This document shows, piece by piece, positions 31,830 to 41,590 of a DNA stretch of 64,000 nt (position 1 is the first letter of the stretch; each line of letters opens with the position of its first letter). The notes beneath the pieces are model-generated. The model was not told the origin of the DNA, made no database searches, and saw only the letters and a program-made list of their open reading frames with translations. The position numbers were made by a program, and so were the translations under genes. The stretch comes from Cladosporium sp. IMV 00045 (taxonomy: Eukaryota > Ascomycota > Dothideomycetes > Cladosporiales > Cladosporiaceae), in the NCBI GenBank assembly GCA_001931905.2, contig MSJI02000883.1, positions 22,267 through 86,266 of the forward strand, in the 5' to 3' direction.

Positions 31830-32890
31830 TGTTTGGTTCGGTTGGGGTTTGGTTGGTTGGTGGGTTTTGCTTTGGATGTATGGGTTTGGATATTACTGAT
31901 ATCGAACGATAGTCGCTGGGGAAACAATTTGTGGTAATGCTGCCGGAAGGTGCGTCGGGGTGCATTTGTAGATATATGGCCTTTGATATTAAAGGGTAGA
32001 ACAATGGACCGATTGAAGAGTCGAGAGAAGTCATTGTTGTAGGAACAATGATGAGTGATCTCGTGGGCGCGTTGACAAAGAACTGCTTGTTATAGATTGG
32101 CGAGTCAAAGGAGAACAATGATTTAGGGTAATTGATCGATATGACTGGTCGACTATCGATCATGGATAATCCGTACCTCGTATATATGGTCCATAGAGCG
32201 ATTGTTGATTGAGTAAGCTCGAGAATATCTCGTTTGACCTGAGGAAGCAATATACTAATCCTTGCTGACTGGCCTGCATGCGGCGAAACGCCACACAGAT
32301 AAATTTGCATTCGTCTATGTATGAGGCCGCATTCGCTGCAAAACGACATATCATGTTCTAGCAAGGTACTTTGTAAAAAGAGAACAAATATGATTAAACA
32401 AAAGAGAATCATTTGGGTTGTATCAGCACATTTGAGTTCTATCGACGGGGCCAGACCGGGAAGCGGATGCAAGTGGCATTTGCAGGCGTCAGCTGCGGGT
32501 CGCCACCCTCGGAGGTAGCTGTTGAACATCAATCTGGCTCATGATGAGTTTCGAATCGTTGATACTACAAAGAAGGGCAGACTGGTAGTATCATATGAAG
32601 ATATAGAATCGCTCCCCGATAATGGACCCACTCAGGTCTGGCGCCGGATGGGCTCCCCGCACAAGCGTTCGCTAAAATCAACGACGATTGCCACGGCACG
32701 GGCTAGACCAAAAGACGAAAAAGCTAACACCCTCCCTGTCTACAGCTTTGAATCTGTTGGAATATGCCTACAGTTGCATAGAGTGGGCTGATACGCAGGC
32801 CTTGGATAGTGGTCTGATCGAGCTGGAGGTGTAGCAAGCCAGAGTTACAGCAACGACATTTGCATCCTCTGGATTCTGGACACAACGACC
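31830..32890. other. Intergenic, about 1.06 kb
   Basis: Divergent flank between the secreted repeat protein and the SLATT gene. The bases just upstream of the secreted protein ATG read ccaaccaaccaaacc on its strand. A long minus frame (31546-32532) spans the area but overlaps the secreted gene in another frame and has no family features. No gene is called. Confidence 0.45.
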
Positions 32891-34045
32891 ATGCGAGGAG
32901 CCAGATCATACTCGACGACGACGGATGAACGCTCTCCGTTGCTTGGAGTCAATCCATCCCTCAACGGACAGAATGGTCACGCTACATGTATAGACCATCA
33001 CACTCAATTCTGCAAACTCGTCGGCGTCACACCTCACACTACACCACCAGGTCAAGAACATAGCCCCCATCCTCAATCACTCTACGCTCGCGCTCTTCAA
33101 CGACGTCACAATCAGTCTTTCCTCTATGTCCTCACAGCCACCTTGATCAATGGCTTGCTCCTCTCCCAAGTCGTTCTCGGAGCAGCCCTCACCGCGCTGG
33201 CAGCCAGCAACAGCAGCCGCGTCCTCATCACCGTGTTCGGCGCGGCCAACACAGTCATAGCCGGAATCGTCGCATTTCTCAAATCCAGAGGCCAGCCTCT
33301 ACGCGCTCGCATGTTCCGAGATGACCTCGACCGCGTCGTCGACGAAATCGAGTCTTCGGCCGTCATGTGGCTGGGGATCTCGAGCGGTATGCATGGCTAC
33401 GACGCCATCGATACAGACGACCAGGTCACCGTTCGCAGCGAAGTGGCAAGACTGACACGCTTGTACGATCGTGCTGTCAAGGCAAACACGACGAATGACC
33501 CGGACTTATACGCTGCTGGTGGACCGGGCGATTTTCATCATGCTGCGCTGAGAGCGAGACCTGGTCAGCCGAACATGCCTACCATGGCACCCCAGCCGGC
33601 CATTCCTGCAGCTCCTGCGCCAGTAGCTCAAGCACCAGCTGTAGAGCCGGCTGATGAAAGTCCTGCGACCAAAGCCCCATCTCCGAGTCCGACACCTAAA
33701 CCGGCTGAAGATCCCAAGCCCGTCACAGAAGGCAATCTTCCAGGGTCCGAAAATGCACCGCCCGACGCAAGCAAGGAACCTCTGATCCCCGTGCAAAACG
33801 ACGGCACCACGCCATCTCCACCACCAGAGCAAGCACCCATAAACGGCAATCAAACCACAGGAGCATCGACCCCAGCGACTCCGACAACAGAACAACCCGA
33901 TCCAGACGCCAGCCCCGCAACCGCAGCTAGCTTCCCAGTGAAAGAAGAGAAACCAGCTGAGAAAACAAGCAAATCTACCAGGCTGGACGAGCTGCGAAGA
34001 TCTGGAAGTGATGCCCAGGCTTTGTCGCCTTTTTTGAACATTTGA
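32891..34045 (+). CDS. SLATT_fungal (SMODS/SLOG-associated 2TM effector) domain protein
   Basis: Single exon, 384 aa. Residues about 65-170 match the fungal SLATT domain: amphipathic 'LYARALQRRHNQSFLYVLT', a TM pair 'INGLLLSQVVLGAALTALAA' and 'VLITVFGAANTVIAGIVAFL', then 'KSRGQPLRARMFRDDLDRVV'. The N-terminus is polar; the C-terminal 200 residues are Pro/Ala/Thr-rich and disordered, ending in a basic 'SKSTRLDELRRSG' helix. SLATT proteins are predicted membrane-perturbing effectors in nucleotide-signalling conflict systems in bacteria; the fungal versions are experimentally uncharacterised. No SMODS or SLOG partner is seen next to this gene. Confidence 0.85.
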   Translation: MRGARSYSTTTDERSPLLGVNPSLNGQNGHATCIDHHTQFCKLVGVTPHTTPPGQEHSPHPQSLYARALQRRHNQSFLYVLTATLINGLLLSQVVLGAALTALAASNSSRVLITVFGAANTVIAGIVAFLKSRGQPLRARMFRDDLDRVVDEIESSAVMWLGISSGMHGYDAIDTDDQVTVRSEVARLTRLYDRAVKANTTNDPDLYAAGGPGDFHHAALRARPGQPNMPTMAPQPAIPAAPAPVAQAPAVEPADESPATKAPSPSPTPKPAEDPKPVTEGNLPGSENAPPDASKEPLIPVQNDGTTPSPPPEQAPINGNQTTGASTPATPTTEQPDPDASPATAASFPVKEEKPAEKTSKSTRLDELRRSGSDAQALSPFLNI

Positions 34046-34478
34046 TTGCTACATTGAGACTTGGGTAACTGGAACAGATCCCATCAAATATTGAACTTCA
34101 TCCTGGATCTGTACCTGATAATAGCATGTGTCATTTTTGGTTCAAAAAGGTCGAAATGCTCGCATGGAAGAGGCGGAAGAAAGGTCGAAAACAGATCGCG
34201 TTCAAATGCTGCTCATTTCATGAAGCTATGGATTGGCCGCCCTTGGCGACCATGAGAATGACCCAAAGAATAGCGGCCATGTTGGTGGAGTTCATGCACT
34301 GATAGCCAAAAAAGAGAAAAAAACGCCAATGGCCATGCTACCAACACAAAAGCTGCTCGTAAAGAGCAATCTTTCCCGTCAGACTTCCGTATTCCCTAAA
34401 ATCCAAAATTTTGCGGTGGTTATTGAGAATCGCCGGCATTTCTCACGATCTTCCATACCTTATCTCCGCTCCATTGTC
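34046..34478. other. Intergenic between convergent genes
   Basis: About 430 bp, 3' flanks of the SLATT and Arg/Ser-rich genes. It contains A-rich stretches (gagaaaaaaacgcc near 34312). Nothing else was recognised. Confidence 0.45.
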
Positions 34479-35528
34479 CTAGTAATGAATTCTCTCCCTT
34501 CTGAATCTCGAGGCCGACCTGCGTCTCCCTGCGCGACGACCATATGGACTTGGCTCGCGATGAAACGATCGATTACGACGATTTGGCGTAGCAGCTTCAC
34601 GAGGTCGGTAAGTGTGAGACGGATCGTTCAACCCGTTCGCAGAGAATGGCTGGTAAACGCTAGGAGACCGATGACGACGACGATACATGTCAGGCGGTGG
34701 AGGGTATCGATGAGTCGAGGCTGCTCTCGGGGCTGGGATTTGGTGGTTGGCGTAGTTCTGCGGGTGACTGTGATCGTCCTTCGTGAAAGGATGGACGACG
34801 CTATGAGAGCGTTGGCGATCGTAGGTTGCATTGTGAGGAGAATGACGACGTGGGCGTTCTGGCGATAGAGTGGGAGGGTATTCGGAACGCTCGTAGTGGG
34901 CAGGATGAGCTCTCGAGCGGCCTCTGCGTTGGGGCTCGTGGCGGTGATCGTGTGGATGAGGACGAGTGTTTGCAAGAGACATGCTGTCTTCTCGATAGAT
35001 GGTTGATAGTCTCGGGGTTCTTGCTCCGCTTCTGCCGCGACGCTCACGCTCTGGCGAGTCGCTTCTGATTCCTCGAATACGAGATGGAGAACGCCTTCGA
35101 TGCTTTGTGCGGCCAGCGTGGCGAGATCTCGAACGAGCTTTTCTTCTGACGTCTGGAAGTCGGGCGTACTCTGTGTCTCTATCACCACGACCACGACTCT
35201 TCCCGGCTCGGGGAGTTTCTCGACATCCGCGCTGCCTTTCACGACGAAGACGTTCTGCTACACACGCATCAGCGAAAGAACAAGAATGCAAGAGCTTCTT
35301 CATACTGCAAGACTTACCCTTCTCTGCTTCTTCATCCTCCATTTGATGACGAAGGGCCAACATGTACCCCTGCCTCCTCCCGGCAACCAAAGCCCTTGCT
35401 TGACCATGACGGATTTGTTCTGCGATGATGGGGCGTGCGTAGGGACTATGGGGATTGTCATAGCCGGGAGGCCAGTATCTGTGGGGATTCGGATACATGT
35501 CTGCTGGTCGTTCGATGAAGGGTGCCAT
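34479..35528 (-). CDS. Arg/Ser/His-rich low-complexity protein
   Basis: Exons 35528-35318 and 35257-34479, 329 aa. Intron 35258-35317 has donor GTAAGT and a tandem acceptor TAGCAG, so two isoforms differing by one codon are possible. The intron length (60) is a multiple of three, so retention also keeps frame. The N-terminal 70 residues are aromatic/Pro-rich then a charged helix ('ALRHQMEDEEAEKG'). The remainder is dominated by Arg, Ser, His and Pro with RS-like dipeptides and 'RRSPSRIRGIRSDSPERERR'. Nuclear or RNA-associated by composition only. A competing minus frame (34628-35242) is less structured. Confidence 0.6.
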   Translation of the reverse strand: MAPFIERPADMYPNPHRYWPPGYDNPHSPYARPIIAEQIRHGQARALVAGRRQGYMLALRHQMEDEEAEKGKSCSMKKLLHSCSFADACVAERLRRERQRGCRETPRAGKSRGRGDRDTEYARLPDVRRKARSRSRHAGRTKHRRRSPSRIRGIRSDSPERERRGRSGARTPRLSTIYREDSMSLANTRPHPHDHRHEPQRRGRSRAHPAHYERSEYPPTLSPERPRRHSPHNATYDRQRSHSVVHPFTKDDHSHPQNYANHQIPAPRAASTHRYPPPPDMYRRRHRSPSVYQPFSANGLNDPSHTYRPREAATPNRRNRSFHREPSPYGRRAGRRRSASRFRRERIHY

Positions 35529-36299
35529 GAGGGCAGCGTCGGTATGAAGCAGGAGTTCTTTAGTTTAAGGGGCAGTGGTGGAGGGAGGTAGTGACAGGCG
35601 AAAGAAGAAGGTGTTTCGATCTTCTTTGATCCGGTCACCTGGGTCGTTTGTGACGTTGTTTCGAGAATTGTGAGTGAATGCCAATGGAATTATCGACCAA
35701 AAAGTCACTTGTGTTGTGGAAATTCACCTTTGTTCCTGGTCAAACCGAAACAGGAATCTTATCAGCATTTACTTATCCTCAAATACATCCTGCAGGTGAC
35801 CCAGAGCTCGCTCGGCATCCACGTATCTGTGTGGTCCTTCTCATTTTCCCATCATAACCATCTTAGACAAACGTCACTTTGAGCTGTTCATCTTTTAGCA
35901 ACTCCATTTGCCGACCTTCGACACTTCAGTCAATGGGCAGTAAAGATAGCTCCAGATGCGTAGACTCCATCGAGGTATGCACATGCCGCAAGGATGCAAG
36001 CCCACCGATCTGGGAACGGTTTGGGAATATAAACTGGAGCATTCCGTTGTCGTAACCCATGCCTCACGTTGACGGGCTGATGACACGTCAGGATGATCGA
36101 AATCATGGCTTCTCCCTCGATCAAAAGACCTGTTTACGAATTGATCAAGCTCTTCAACACATCAAAGCAAAGTCAAGGACACTCACTCACTACAAAAAAT
36201 CGATCACTCTCCCCAACCAACAGACAAAAACAATGTCAGGGTCAAGAAAAAAAGTCAAAAAGAACAGCTGCCTGTAACAGGCTTTAATGTATAGGAATA
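35529..36299. other. Intergenic, about 770 bp, upstream of Arg/Ser-rich gene and beside tRNA-Lys
   Basis: No coding pattern on either strand. The segment just right of 36180 (ctcactcactacaaaaaatcg..., then an A-rich run with agaaaaaaagtcaaaaag) lies on the 3' side of the minus-strand tRNA-Lys. Read on its strand it gives T-runs that can act as the Pol III terminator. Confidence 0.45.
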
Positions 36300-36391
36300 G
36301 CCGAAGGTGGGGCTCGAACCCACGACCTTGAGGTTGATCTCTTGTGCTGTCAAATAAGAGCCACACGCTCTACCGATTGAGCTACCCCGGC
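36300..36391 (-). tRNA. tRNA-Lys(CTT) with 20-nt intron
   Basis: Minus strand. Acceptor stem GCCGGGG/CTTCGGC, D-arm GCTC..GAGC, T-arm GTGGG-TTCGAGC-CCCAC, variable loop AGGTC. Anticodon loop CT-CTT-A with the intron at 36335-36354, directly after position 37. The intron contains AAGAG, complementary to the CTCTT of the anticodon loop, as usual for nuclear tRNA introns. Five-bp anticodon stem TGTGG/CCTCA has one T-T mismatch at 29-41. Box A and box B sequences (GGTAGCTCAATCGG, GGTTCGAGCCC) are intact. Confidence 0.93.
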
Positions 36392-37142
36392 AAGGGTCGT
36401 ATTGATGAGTAGAGGAGAGGGTCTACTGATTGAGAAGCCTTGCGTAACAGACGGGTGAGAAGAAAGCGTCCTCGATCGATATTTTGCGATTTTTTCGGGT
36501 CCCGGTGGGTCTGGCGTCGAGCTTGTGGGTTGGAGCCGAGATTGGGCCGATAGGTGAGGTTGGGGGCCGGGGGAGGTGGGTGGATGACATTGAGAGAGGT
36601 TGGATGATGTGGGATGGCATTCTGGGTGGGTTTGGGATCGATGAGGTTGGACATGGTCGTGAACTTTCACTTACATCGCGACCGCATTGGGAAGGAGCGG
36701 CTTGCGTGCCTTCCTTGTAGGTGGCATTCACGGCGAGCGGGCTGTGGCAGTCATGGATCGATCGGGCATCATGCAATACTTACCAGTGATGTTGGAGGTC
36801 GTGCCTGTTTAGCTGAAATGTTGAACAGCGGAAACTGTTGATATTGACCGATTAAGCCCTCCAGTCCCAAGCGACACTGAATTCCAGAATCGACAAGGTG
36901 GTCAAGGTCTCCAATCAAGAATGTGTTGCAAATCGAAAATGTAATTTGTTGAGCTAGCGCCCATCTATCCTGCAGCGACTGCGAAGTCACGCTCCAATCT
37001 TTCGTGATATCTCTCATTCTTTAAGCCCGTCCCGTAAAATCGTCGTCGGGTATCGTACAGGTTCGTGAGAACCAAATTCATTTGCATCTCATAACACTTG
37101 TTGTTGCTGTAGCCTGGTTGACTCGTATCATGTCATATCCCT
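36392..37142. other. Intergenic, about 750 bp
   Basis: 5' flank of tRNA-Lys and 3' flank of the PQ-loop gene. It is G-rich on the plus strand at 36490-36660 (repeated gggttgg/ggtgggtgg words). Frames crossing it are low complexity; no gene is called. Confidence 0.4.
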
Positions 37143-38051
37143 TCAAACCACGGCCTCGCTCTCCTCTTTCTTCTCGCCAAACGCGCGGAACTGTGCGAAA
37201 ATAATAAAGTCCTCCACCATGGTGCCGAGGCTGCCGATGAGCCACGGTACGTTCGTCTTGACGTACTCTCCTTCGAGGGAGTGGAAGAGGATGCCTGCGC
37301 CGTAGGTCGCGTTTCCGAGCAGGCTGAGGAGGAAGAACAGCAGACTCAGGCCTTCGCAGCTCTGGTCGCGCTGGTTCTTGATGATTTGCGGCACGCGCGC
37401 ACCAAGGTAGAGGAGTGCGGAGCCATAGCCGAGAATGCTAGCGCCGAGGGGTGTAGGGTCGTTGGTTTCTTTCAGAGGAACGGGGTGCCAGGCACCGGTC
37501 TTGTAGGCGAGAGCCCAGCCAGCTGTGCCGGCGATCACGATCGCGAGGATGGAGAGGGTATTCTTCAACCAGGCGGAGGCTGCGGTAGGCTTGTCCATGA
37601 GGCGGGCGAGGGAGTCGCGGCGGTGAGAGCCGTGGGAGAGGGTGCTGCGACGACGCGAAGCGGCAGAGGGCTTGCGGTGAGTTTGCGCGGTGGTGATCAA
37701 GGGATCGGTTTCAGCGGCGACTTGCTCCTCTGACGCGGTCGCCGCATCTTTCTTCGCATTGAGGGTGTTGTAATAAATGCATTGCGCGATCAGTGCTCCG
37801 TCCGCGAAGCAGAAGTAGATTGCCAGCGCGATAACAGTCGGCACAAGACCTGCCCACAGCCCTCCCGCGAGCGACAGAATATCTCCAGCAGCCCAGATGA
37901 AAAGGAAGGTCATGCTAATGCCGTCGGCATGGCCATTGGTGTAATTCTCAATCAGCTGAGGCACGAGGAGGAAGATCCAAGCAGCGAGAGAAATGCTGCC
38001 AAAGATACCACTGCAGGCCTCGTTCCAGGTGAGGGCGATTGGGTGGCCCAT
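37143..38051 (-). CDS. PQ-loop vacuolar amino-acid transporter (YPQ-like)
   Basis: Single exon, 302 aa from ATG 38051; the open frame extends upstream but without another ATG. Seven hydrophobic segments with two PQ motifs: 'AAWIFLLVPQLIENY' in helix 1-2 and 'LYLGARVPQIIKNQ' in helix 5-6. Conserved 'GISMTFLFIWAAGDILSL' and 'GLSLLFFLLSLLGNATY' follow each repeat, as in the MtN3/PQ-loop family. A cytosolic Ser/Arg-rich loop (SAASRRRSTLSHGSHRR) lies between the two triple-helix bundles. Homologs export basic amino acids from the vacuole or lysosome; the substrate here is inferred. Confidence 0.92.
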   Translation of the reverse strand: MGHPIALTWNEACSGIFGSISLAAWIFLLVPQLIENYTNGHADGISMTFLFIWAAGDILSLAGGLWAGLVPTVIALAIYFCFADGALIAQCIYYNTLNAKKDAATASEEQVAAETDPLITTAQTHRKPSAASRRRSTLSHGSHRRDSLARLMDKPTAASAWLKNTLSILAIVIAGTAGWALAYKTGAWHPVPLKETNDPTPLGASILGYGSALLYLGARVPQIIKNQRDQSCEGLSLLFFLLSLLGNATYGAGILFHSLEGEYVKTNVPWLIGSLGTMVEDFIIFAQFRAFGEKKEESEAVV

Positions 38052-39136
38052 GGTGGAAGAATGAAGATGTAAGTATCTTCCTCGGCCGAGTAAAAGGTAT
38101 ATGGCGACCTGCGCCTGCGGTAGCTTGGTTGTTGGACTGGTCACACGAGCAGAGTCGAGTCAATGGTCGGATAGACCACAGATAACGTAGAATTCAACGT
38201 AGGAAGCACTCAAGCGGTCAATGCGCGCTCACGTCAAGCTTGGGCTCGGCTTTCCTGAACAAGACGAAGTGAATTTGCGCCGGGCGAATCAGAGAGCGGC
38301 AATTGCTCAGACTTGGGTAATCAAACAAACAAATAAATATATCGTCGTAGATAGAGGATTGCAGGCGATATCTTTGAAAGATTCTTCCATGATGTTGCTA
38401 CTCGAAAATGATCATCAACGCTGGTACGAGCATTGTCTGTCGTCTGCTGTCATAGAAGTCACTTCCACCAAATAGATAACGTCCATCCTCTCGCCTATCC
38501 TCTTGCACGGCATCGAATTGGTGTGAAGGGCGTATATGGTCGGTCGTCAGGTGTCGTGAATAGCAGGGGTATTGAACGATGGGGGGGGTTTCCTGCCGCC
38601 TTCAATGTTCATGGCACTGTGGATAATCCTGATATATGTGATAGCACCACCATTGCTAGCGTGGGATACAGAAACAACATGCAATCCCATGTGACAGAAG
38701 CAGAGCACGAGCTTGAAAGAGGTTTCCCTGTCGTGTATGGTGTTCGTATCCTTTCTCATCTTTTCAGAATGGCGAAATTACACCATTGAAGAAGCCGCTG
38801 AGACATTCAATGATCGCAGATATCGCCATGGCGTCATACGGTGGTATCATTGATCATGTTCTCAAGGGTGGTAGAGAAAAGTGAAGGAGAGGGCGAGTGT
38901 CACATGCTTGCTCCCATGCGGCTCAAAGAGAGATTACTGTATTGGGAAGTAAAAGCGGGCCGAGAATCTGGGGTAGCTCCCGCATCGCGTTCTGGCGCAG
39001 CTTACATTTATTATTGTCCCCGCGACAATAGCTCTCTCTTCCTCTTCTACCTACCACGACCGACCAGTTTTTCGCTTTGCGACCACCGAGACCCCCGCGC
39101 ACACACACCACACACATCGCATTCCTCGTAAGCAAA
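38052..39136. other. Intergenic/divergent promoter, about 1.1 kb
   Basis: It lies between the divergent PQ-loop and basic nuclear protein genes. It contains an eight-G run (about 38580-38588) and, at 39020-39060, a pyrimidine-rich block (ctctctcttcctcttctacc) about 90 bp before the ATG at 39137. A CA-rich leader (cacacacaccacacac) sits close to the start. No gene is supported. Confidence 0.45.
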
Positions 39137-40876
39137 ATGGTCGCAACACGCAGGTCGACGGGTGGCCAGGCTGCGCCAGAGGCCGCCAACCTCTCCAAGG
39201 CGCAGCTGGCCGCCCTGAAGAAGCTCAAGATCGCCGGCACCGATGCCCTCAAGGGCGACAAGAAGGCGGTGGAGGCCGCTAAACAAACCCTCGAGACGTA
39301 CCACTATCGTGGCGCCTCGTACGCCAAAGACGAGCGCACGAAGCCAGAGTGGATCGAGGGCTCGGCGACCAAAAATCGCCGGGGCTCAAGGGCCTCCGCC
39401 GCCGCCGCCGACGGCGAACAGAGCACCAGAGAGGAGGAAGAACCTCCCACCAAGCGCCGCCGCCGCGAGGACGTTTCCTCGCAACCACCAAAGGGGAGGT
39501 CGGCCCCAAAGACTCCGACCACGGGTGTGGCTACGGCCCCCCAAAACACCACCACAGCAGCGTCGAAGCGCAAGGCTGCGAGCCTCGACGACGAAGAACA
39601 ACTCATGCCACCTCCCAAGAGGAGGGCATCCACGATGAAGCGCGACAGCATGAGCAACACCAAGGCCAGCGTCACAGAAGATGACCGCCAGAACGAGCGC
39701 CCCAACCTGAAGCGCAAGCGCACAGCAGAGACCGAGCGACGCCATGTCAGCGACATTGACCCAGCCCCGAAGCCCAAGGTTTCCCTGTCAGACAACAAGA
39801 GCATAGTAGATGAGATTGAGCGCCGTAGGCTTCAAGCCATTCGCCAGAGAGAAGCTATCGAGAACGCCAACAAGCTGCAGACGCAACCGCTGCGCGATGA
39901 GGATATGCTCAGCGAAGCCGAGATCATCCGGATGCGTGCCGTGGCGCTAGCCAAAGCGAATAAGATACTCAGAGAGAAAATTGAAGAGCACGCACAATCG
40001 ACAGAGCTCTTCCAAAGATACAAGCGTGCCGAGGCTATGGAGAAAGCCTCGAAGGCGCAAGAAGATCGTGCAGGCGCATCTACTACGAAGCACGCCGACG
40101 CCGACGACGCCGCAGCCTACGGGCAGCGCGATGAGGACGTTATTACTGCGCAGTGGGAGCGCGAGCAAGGCCATGCCGACGAGGAGCAAGACGAAGTCAA
40201 GGATTCAGAGCTAGAGCAAGAGCCATACCGCAGCTCGCCGCAGAACACCAACAGCGCGAGCAATGAGAGTGTGGACAACGACCCTGAGCAAGCTCGCAGC
40301 CTCCCGCAGAGCATCCAGGCTACCAGCGGCGGGAGCGAGATTCCCGAGACCCCATCCGTCACCGACGAAGCCAGCGAGGCTCGCGATCCGACGCCTTCTA
40401 CTGAGCACAAGCTTGCGCGCCCAACCACCGAGTCTCACCAGGATCAAGCCGTCGCAGGCGCGCCTCGCCCTCAGATTCATTCGACCAACACCGAAAGACC
40501 CTCCACTTCCAGCAAGCTGCCGCGCCCTGTATCGCGCGGCTACACTCCCGTTGGAAACACCACTACCTCCGCCCACACCATCACGCCAACATCCGCCAGC
40601 GGCCGCTCATCCAGCGCCGAGTCGAAAGTGAACTTCAGAGAGCTGCAGCCTGACTCCATCCTCCCCCTCAAAGGTGCCGGCGGCCACAAAGTGCGCTGGT
40701 CCATCGAGAAAAGGCAAGCCGCTGAAGGTAGCAGAGCTGAGTACGCCATCGACATCGCGCGTCTTGACGGCGAGAGCAAGGCCGCCAGAGCCCGCAGAGT
40801 CCGACGCGAGCGCGAGATCGTCGAGGGCTGGGCCAAGATGACCGGCGGCAAGGTAATCGAGAAGCCCGCGCAGTAA
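39137..40876 (+). CDS. Basic, low-complexity probable nuclear protein
   Basis: Single exon, 579 aa, ATG 39137 (caaaATGG). The N-terminus 'LSKAQLAALKKLKIAGTDAL' forms a possible helix. Several nuclear-localisation-like runs follow (PTKRRRREDV, PPPKRRAST, NLKRKRTAE). A central charged helix around 'IVDEIERRRLQAIRQREAIE' to 'AKANKILREKIEEHAQ' may be a coiled coil. The second half is Ser/Thr/Pro-rich with acidic patches and ends in a conserved-looking 'HKVRWSIEKRQAA..ARARRVRREREIVEGWAKMTGG'. Function unknown. Its last about 40 codons and 3' flank are duplicated immediately downstream. Confidence 0.75.
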   Translation: MVATRRSTGGQAAPEAANLSKAQLAALKKLKIAGTDALKGDKKAVEAAKQTLETYHYRGASYAKDERTKPEWIEGSATKNRRGSRASAAAADGEQSTREEEEPPTKRRRREDVSSQPPKGRSAPKTPTTGVATAPQNTTTAASKRKAASLDDEEQLMPPPKRRASTMKRDSMSNTKASVTEDDRQNERPNLKRKRTAETERRHVSDIDPAPKPKVSLSDNKSIVDEIERRRLQAIRQREAIENANKLQTQPLRDEDMLSEAEIIRMRAVALAKANKILREKIEEHAQSTELFQRYKRAEAMEKASKAQEDRAGASTTKHADADDAAAYGQRDEDVITAQWEREQGHADEEQDEVKDSELEQEPYRSSPQNTNSASNESVDNDPEQARSLPQSIQATSGGSEIPETPSVTDEASEARDPTPSTEHKLARPTTESHQDQAVAGAPRPQIHSTNTERPSTSSKLPRPVSRGYTPVGNTTTSAHTITPTSASGRSSSAESKVNFRELQPDSILPLKGAGGHKVRWSIEKRQAAEGSRAEYAIDIARLDGESKAARARRVRREREIVEGWAKMTGGKVIEKPAQ

Positions 40877-41190
40877 AGAGCCTGTTTGGTAAAGATACTG
40901 GACGTTTTTATCTCAGGAGCACGCGACCTTTTGTTTCTATCACATTGGATGACAGTACACGACCTGGATGACCACAGCGTCTTGGAAGCAAGGCCGCTAG
41001 AGCCTGCAGAGTCAGACGCGAGCGAGATATCGACAACGGCTGGGCCAAGATGACCGGCGACGAGGTCATCGAGAAGACTCAGCGAGCAGTTTCTTTGGAG
41101 AGAATCCGGCCGCCTTTATCTGTTGGGCACACTACCTTTTTGCATTACCATCAGCATCAAATGACACTACACGACCTGGATGAACTACAG
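40758..41190. repeat. Head-to-tail tandem duplication of a gene 3' end and 3' flank (2 x about 215 bp)
   Basis: Unit 1 (about 40758-40977) covers the last about 40 codons, stop and 3' flank of the basic protein gene. Unit 2 (about 40978-41190) is a diverged copy. Shared landmarks: agcaaggccgc, gggctgggccaagatgaccggc, atcgagaag, then acacgacctggatga at each end. In unit 2 the coding part stays open and in register ('VRRERDIDNGWAKMTG' versus 'VRREREIVEGWAKMTG'), but the ancestral stop position is altered. The frame continues to a TGA near 41199. Confidence 0.85.
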
Positions 41191-41258
41191 CACGATTGAC
41201 GAGCGTTCTTTGTTTCTTTCCCACTTTTACTTTTTCCCTTTTCAGTTCTGTCTGATTT

Positions 41259-41590
41259 GATACCCACGAGCAGCCGGCGCGTCTGGCGCTTGTCTCTTTT
41301 CATCATCACTTTTTGCACAATTGCCTGATTGATTGATTGGTTGATACCCACGAGCAGCCGGCACGTCTGGCGCTTGTCTCTTTTCATCATCACTTTTTGC
41401 ACAATTGCCTGATTGATTGGTTGGTTGATACCCACGAGCAGCCGGCACGTCTGGCGCTTGTCGCTTTTCATCATCACTTTTTGCACAATTGTTCTGTCTG
41501 TTTGATTGATTGATTGATACCCACGAGCAGCCGGCGCGTCTGGCGCTTGTCTCTTTGTCATCATCATCACGTTGCACGATTGCATACTGG
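41259..41590. repeat. Minisatellite, four copies of 84-89 bp
   Basis: Copies begin at 41259, 41343, 41427 and 41516, each starting gatacccacgagcagccgg and containing cgtctggcgcttgtc, catcatcac and ttgcacaattg. Units end in (TTGA/TTGG)n microsatellite sequence whose length sets the period. Copies are about 90% alike. Downstream (41580-41740) lie further short repeats: gcatactggcatt x2, tgcattc x3, and two diverged copies of a gggagttt..ggcttgatcg segment. Confidence 0.9.

Noticed and set aside
31546..32532. 328-codon minus-strand frame
   Set aside because: Overlaps the secreted repeat protein in another frame, has no family pattern, and its composition is that of a shadow of repeat-rich DNA plus intergenic sequence.
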